A DNA stretch of 64,000 nt. It comes from an uncultured Kiloniellaceae bacterium. GTDB taxonomy: Bacteria > Pseudomonadota > Alphaproteobacteria > Kiloniellales > Kiloniellaceae. Made by a program: the position numbers and the translations under genes. Where the stretch lies: NCBI GenBank assembly GCA_947500035.1, contig CANMQP010000014.1:124001-188000 (forward strand). The letters are read 5' to 3'. The notes beneath the pieces were generated by a model. That model saw nothing but the letters and a program-made list of their open reading frames with translations, ran no database searches and was not told where the DNA came from. Shown here in pieces: positions 62,939 through 64,000 of the stretch (within the stretch, counting starts at the first letter, position 1; every line of letters begins with the position of its first letter).

Positions 62939-64000
62939 ATGTTCAAAGCTCTGAAAGGGCTTGCCGGCGTCTTTGCCGCGCTTGCCCTTAGCCTCCCGCT
63001 GCCGCTGAGCGCGTCGGCCGGGACCATCACCGTGACCGATACCGAAGGCCGCAGCGTCGAGGTGCCGCACGGCGCCCAGCGGGTTCTGCTCGGTTTCTAC
63101 TTCGAAGACTTTTACGCCATCGTCGGGGAAAATGCCTTTGACCGCGTCGTCGCCATCTCCCGCGAGCCCTGGGAAGGCTGGCGCAGCAGCCAGTTTCAGG
63201 CCTATATCGCGGTCTCGCCCCGCATCGCCGAACTGATCGATGTCGGCTATGAAGAAGCCGGTGGCTTCTCCATCGAGAAAGCGGTCGCCGCTAGGCCGGA
63301 TGTCGCCATTATCGCCGCCTGGCAATACCGGGGCCTGGGTGAAGAAGGCATCGCCAAACTGGAAGCCGCGGGCATTCCGATCGTGGTCGCCGATTACAAC
63401 GCCCAAACCCTCGAGAAGCATCTGGCAAGCACCCGCCTGATCGGGCAAGTGATGGCGAGCGAAGCGCGCGCCGAGAAGCTGGCCGGGGAATACGAAGCGG
63501 CCGTGCTGGACGTCATCCAGCGGGTCAAGGCCGCCGGGGGCACGCCGCAGCCGGTCTACGTCGAACTCGGCAGAGCCGGGCCGGACACCTATGGCAACTC
63601 TTACGGCAACACCATGTGGGGCGGCGTGATCAAGATGGCCGGCGGCGACAACATCGCCGAGGGCAAGATCGCGAACTGGGGGCCGCTGAACCCGGAATAC
63701 GTTCTCGCCCGCAAGCCCGTGGCCGTGCTCCTGGCCGGCTCCGACTGGGCCGGACGGGACACCGCCGTGCTTATGGGGTTCGGCGTGGAGGCGGACACCA
63801 CCCGCGCCCGCATGGCGGCCTACGCCGAGCGCCCGGGCTGGAGCAGCCTGCCCGCCGTCAAAAACGGTGAGCTTCACGCCGTCTACCACGGTGGGGCACG
63901 GACGCTCTACGACTACAGCTTCCTGCAGTACATTGCGAAAATCCTGCATCCGGAAGCCTTCGCGGACGTGGATCCTGTGGCGAACCAGGAGCGCTTCTAC
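62939..64000 (+). CDS. Periplasmic binding protein for metal-chelate/cobalamin ABC uptake (partial)
   Basis: ATG at 62939 with AAGGAAA upstream; open to the window end (over 350 residues seen). Signal peptide about 1-27 (LSLPLPLSASA). FecB/BtuF-like (class III) cluster: TVTDTEGRSVEVPHGAQRVLLGFYFEDFY, AVAARPDVAIIAAW, LEAAGIPIVVADYNAQTLEKH, LGRAGPDTYGNSYGNTMWGGVIKMAGGDNIAE. Ligand could be an iron, zinc or cobalt chelate or cobalamin. The Zur-like box and DUF2946 neighbour argue for a zinc or metal-chelate substrate; the left-end B12 genes argue for cobalamin. Partial at the right edge. Confidence 0.87.
   Translation, partial: MFKALKGLAGVFAALALSLPLPLSASAGTITVTDTEGRSVEVPHGAQRVLLGFYFEDFYAIVGENAFDRVVAISREPWEGWRSSQFQAYIAVSPRIAELIDVGYEEAGGFSIEKAVAARPDVAIIAAWQYRGLGEEGIAKLEAAGIPIVVADYNAQTLEKHLASTRLIGQVMASEARAEKLAGEYEAAVLDVIQRVKAAGGTPQPVYVELGRAGPDTYGNSYGNTMWGGVIKMAGGDNIAEGKIANWGPLNPEYVLARKPVAVLLAGSDWAGRDTAVLMGFGVEADTTRARMAAYAERPGWSSLPAVKNGELHAVYHGGARTLYDYSFLQYIAKILHPEAFADVDPVANQERFY

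Overview
This window is GC-rich, densely coded chromosome. The gene complement suggests an alphaproteobacterium, probably of the Rhodospirillales/Kiloniellales type: oxygen-dependent type cobalamin genes (cobN, cobW, cobU, bluB), a TRAP transporter, many PAS and two-component proteins, Lrp/GntR/NsrR regulators and PEP-CTERM proteins. The taxonomic call is inference from gene content; no rRNA is present. There is no recognisable prophage, IS element, integrase or CRISPR array.

Layout. 1-3.7 kb: leftward cobU-cobW-cobN (cobN runs off the left edge). 3.9-4.9 kb: a secreted protein built of Phe-Gly-His repeats. 5.1-6.8 kb: an unusual tRNA with a long variable region and an apparent UAU anticodon, next to an AT-richer orphan gene with an HTH-like start and a Nudix-like motif. 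7.4-9.6 kb: Lrp regulator divergent from methionine gamma-lyase, then an exported RidA-like protein. 9.9-18.4 kb: chemoreceptor, GNAT, homocysteine methyltransferase, ureohydrolase, and a three-gene signalling operon whose middle kinase carries an ethylene-receptor-like membrane sensor. 19-25.8 kb: GH25 muramidase, NADP-type glutamate dehydrogenase, a secreted serine protease with an overlapping membrane partner, two tandem paralogous secreted proteins with a shared leader hairpin, and bluB. 25.9-29.2 kb: three PEP-CTERM proteins, two with near-identical promoters, and a cytochrome c-prime-like protein with a Gly/Met-rich insert.

29.2-43.5 kb: exported alpha/beta-hydrolase lipoprotein with a small overlapping membrane gene, a membrane-spanning 7TM-DISM/AraC regulator, beta-ureidopropionase, a mosaic of hairpin repeats, DUF1761 protein, an enlarged signal peptidase I, a soluble chemoreceptor with three tandem FixL-like PAS domains, LysR/oxidoreductase pair and a PAS hybrid kinase with a coupled response regulator. 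44.1-49.7 kb: dihydropyrimidinase, a DctPQM TRAP transporter and a GntR regulator, which with beta-ureidopropionase suggest uptake and breakdown of pyrimidine or hydantoin-type compounds. 50-62.3 kb: accessory stretch of small enzymes, mostly as divergent regulator/enzyme pairs (NsrR, MarR/GST, TetR/enoyl-CoA hydratase, LysR/tautomerase, TetR/VOC), several with clear palindromic operators, then an exported cyclase-family enzyme and a GNAT. 62.4-64 kb: a DUF2946-like small protein and the start of a periplasmic metal-chelate/cobalamin binding protein behind a Zur-like box.

Most notable signals: the Phe-Gly-His repeat protein beside the cobalt/B12 genes, the odd tRNA, the ethylene-receptor-like kinase with all seven compared key residues in register, the triple FixL-like PAS array with conserved His/Arg spacing, the shared PEP-CTERM promoter repeats, and the hairpin mosaic at 33.7-34.2 kb.
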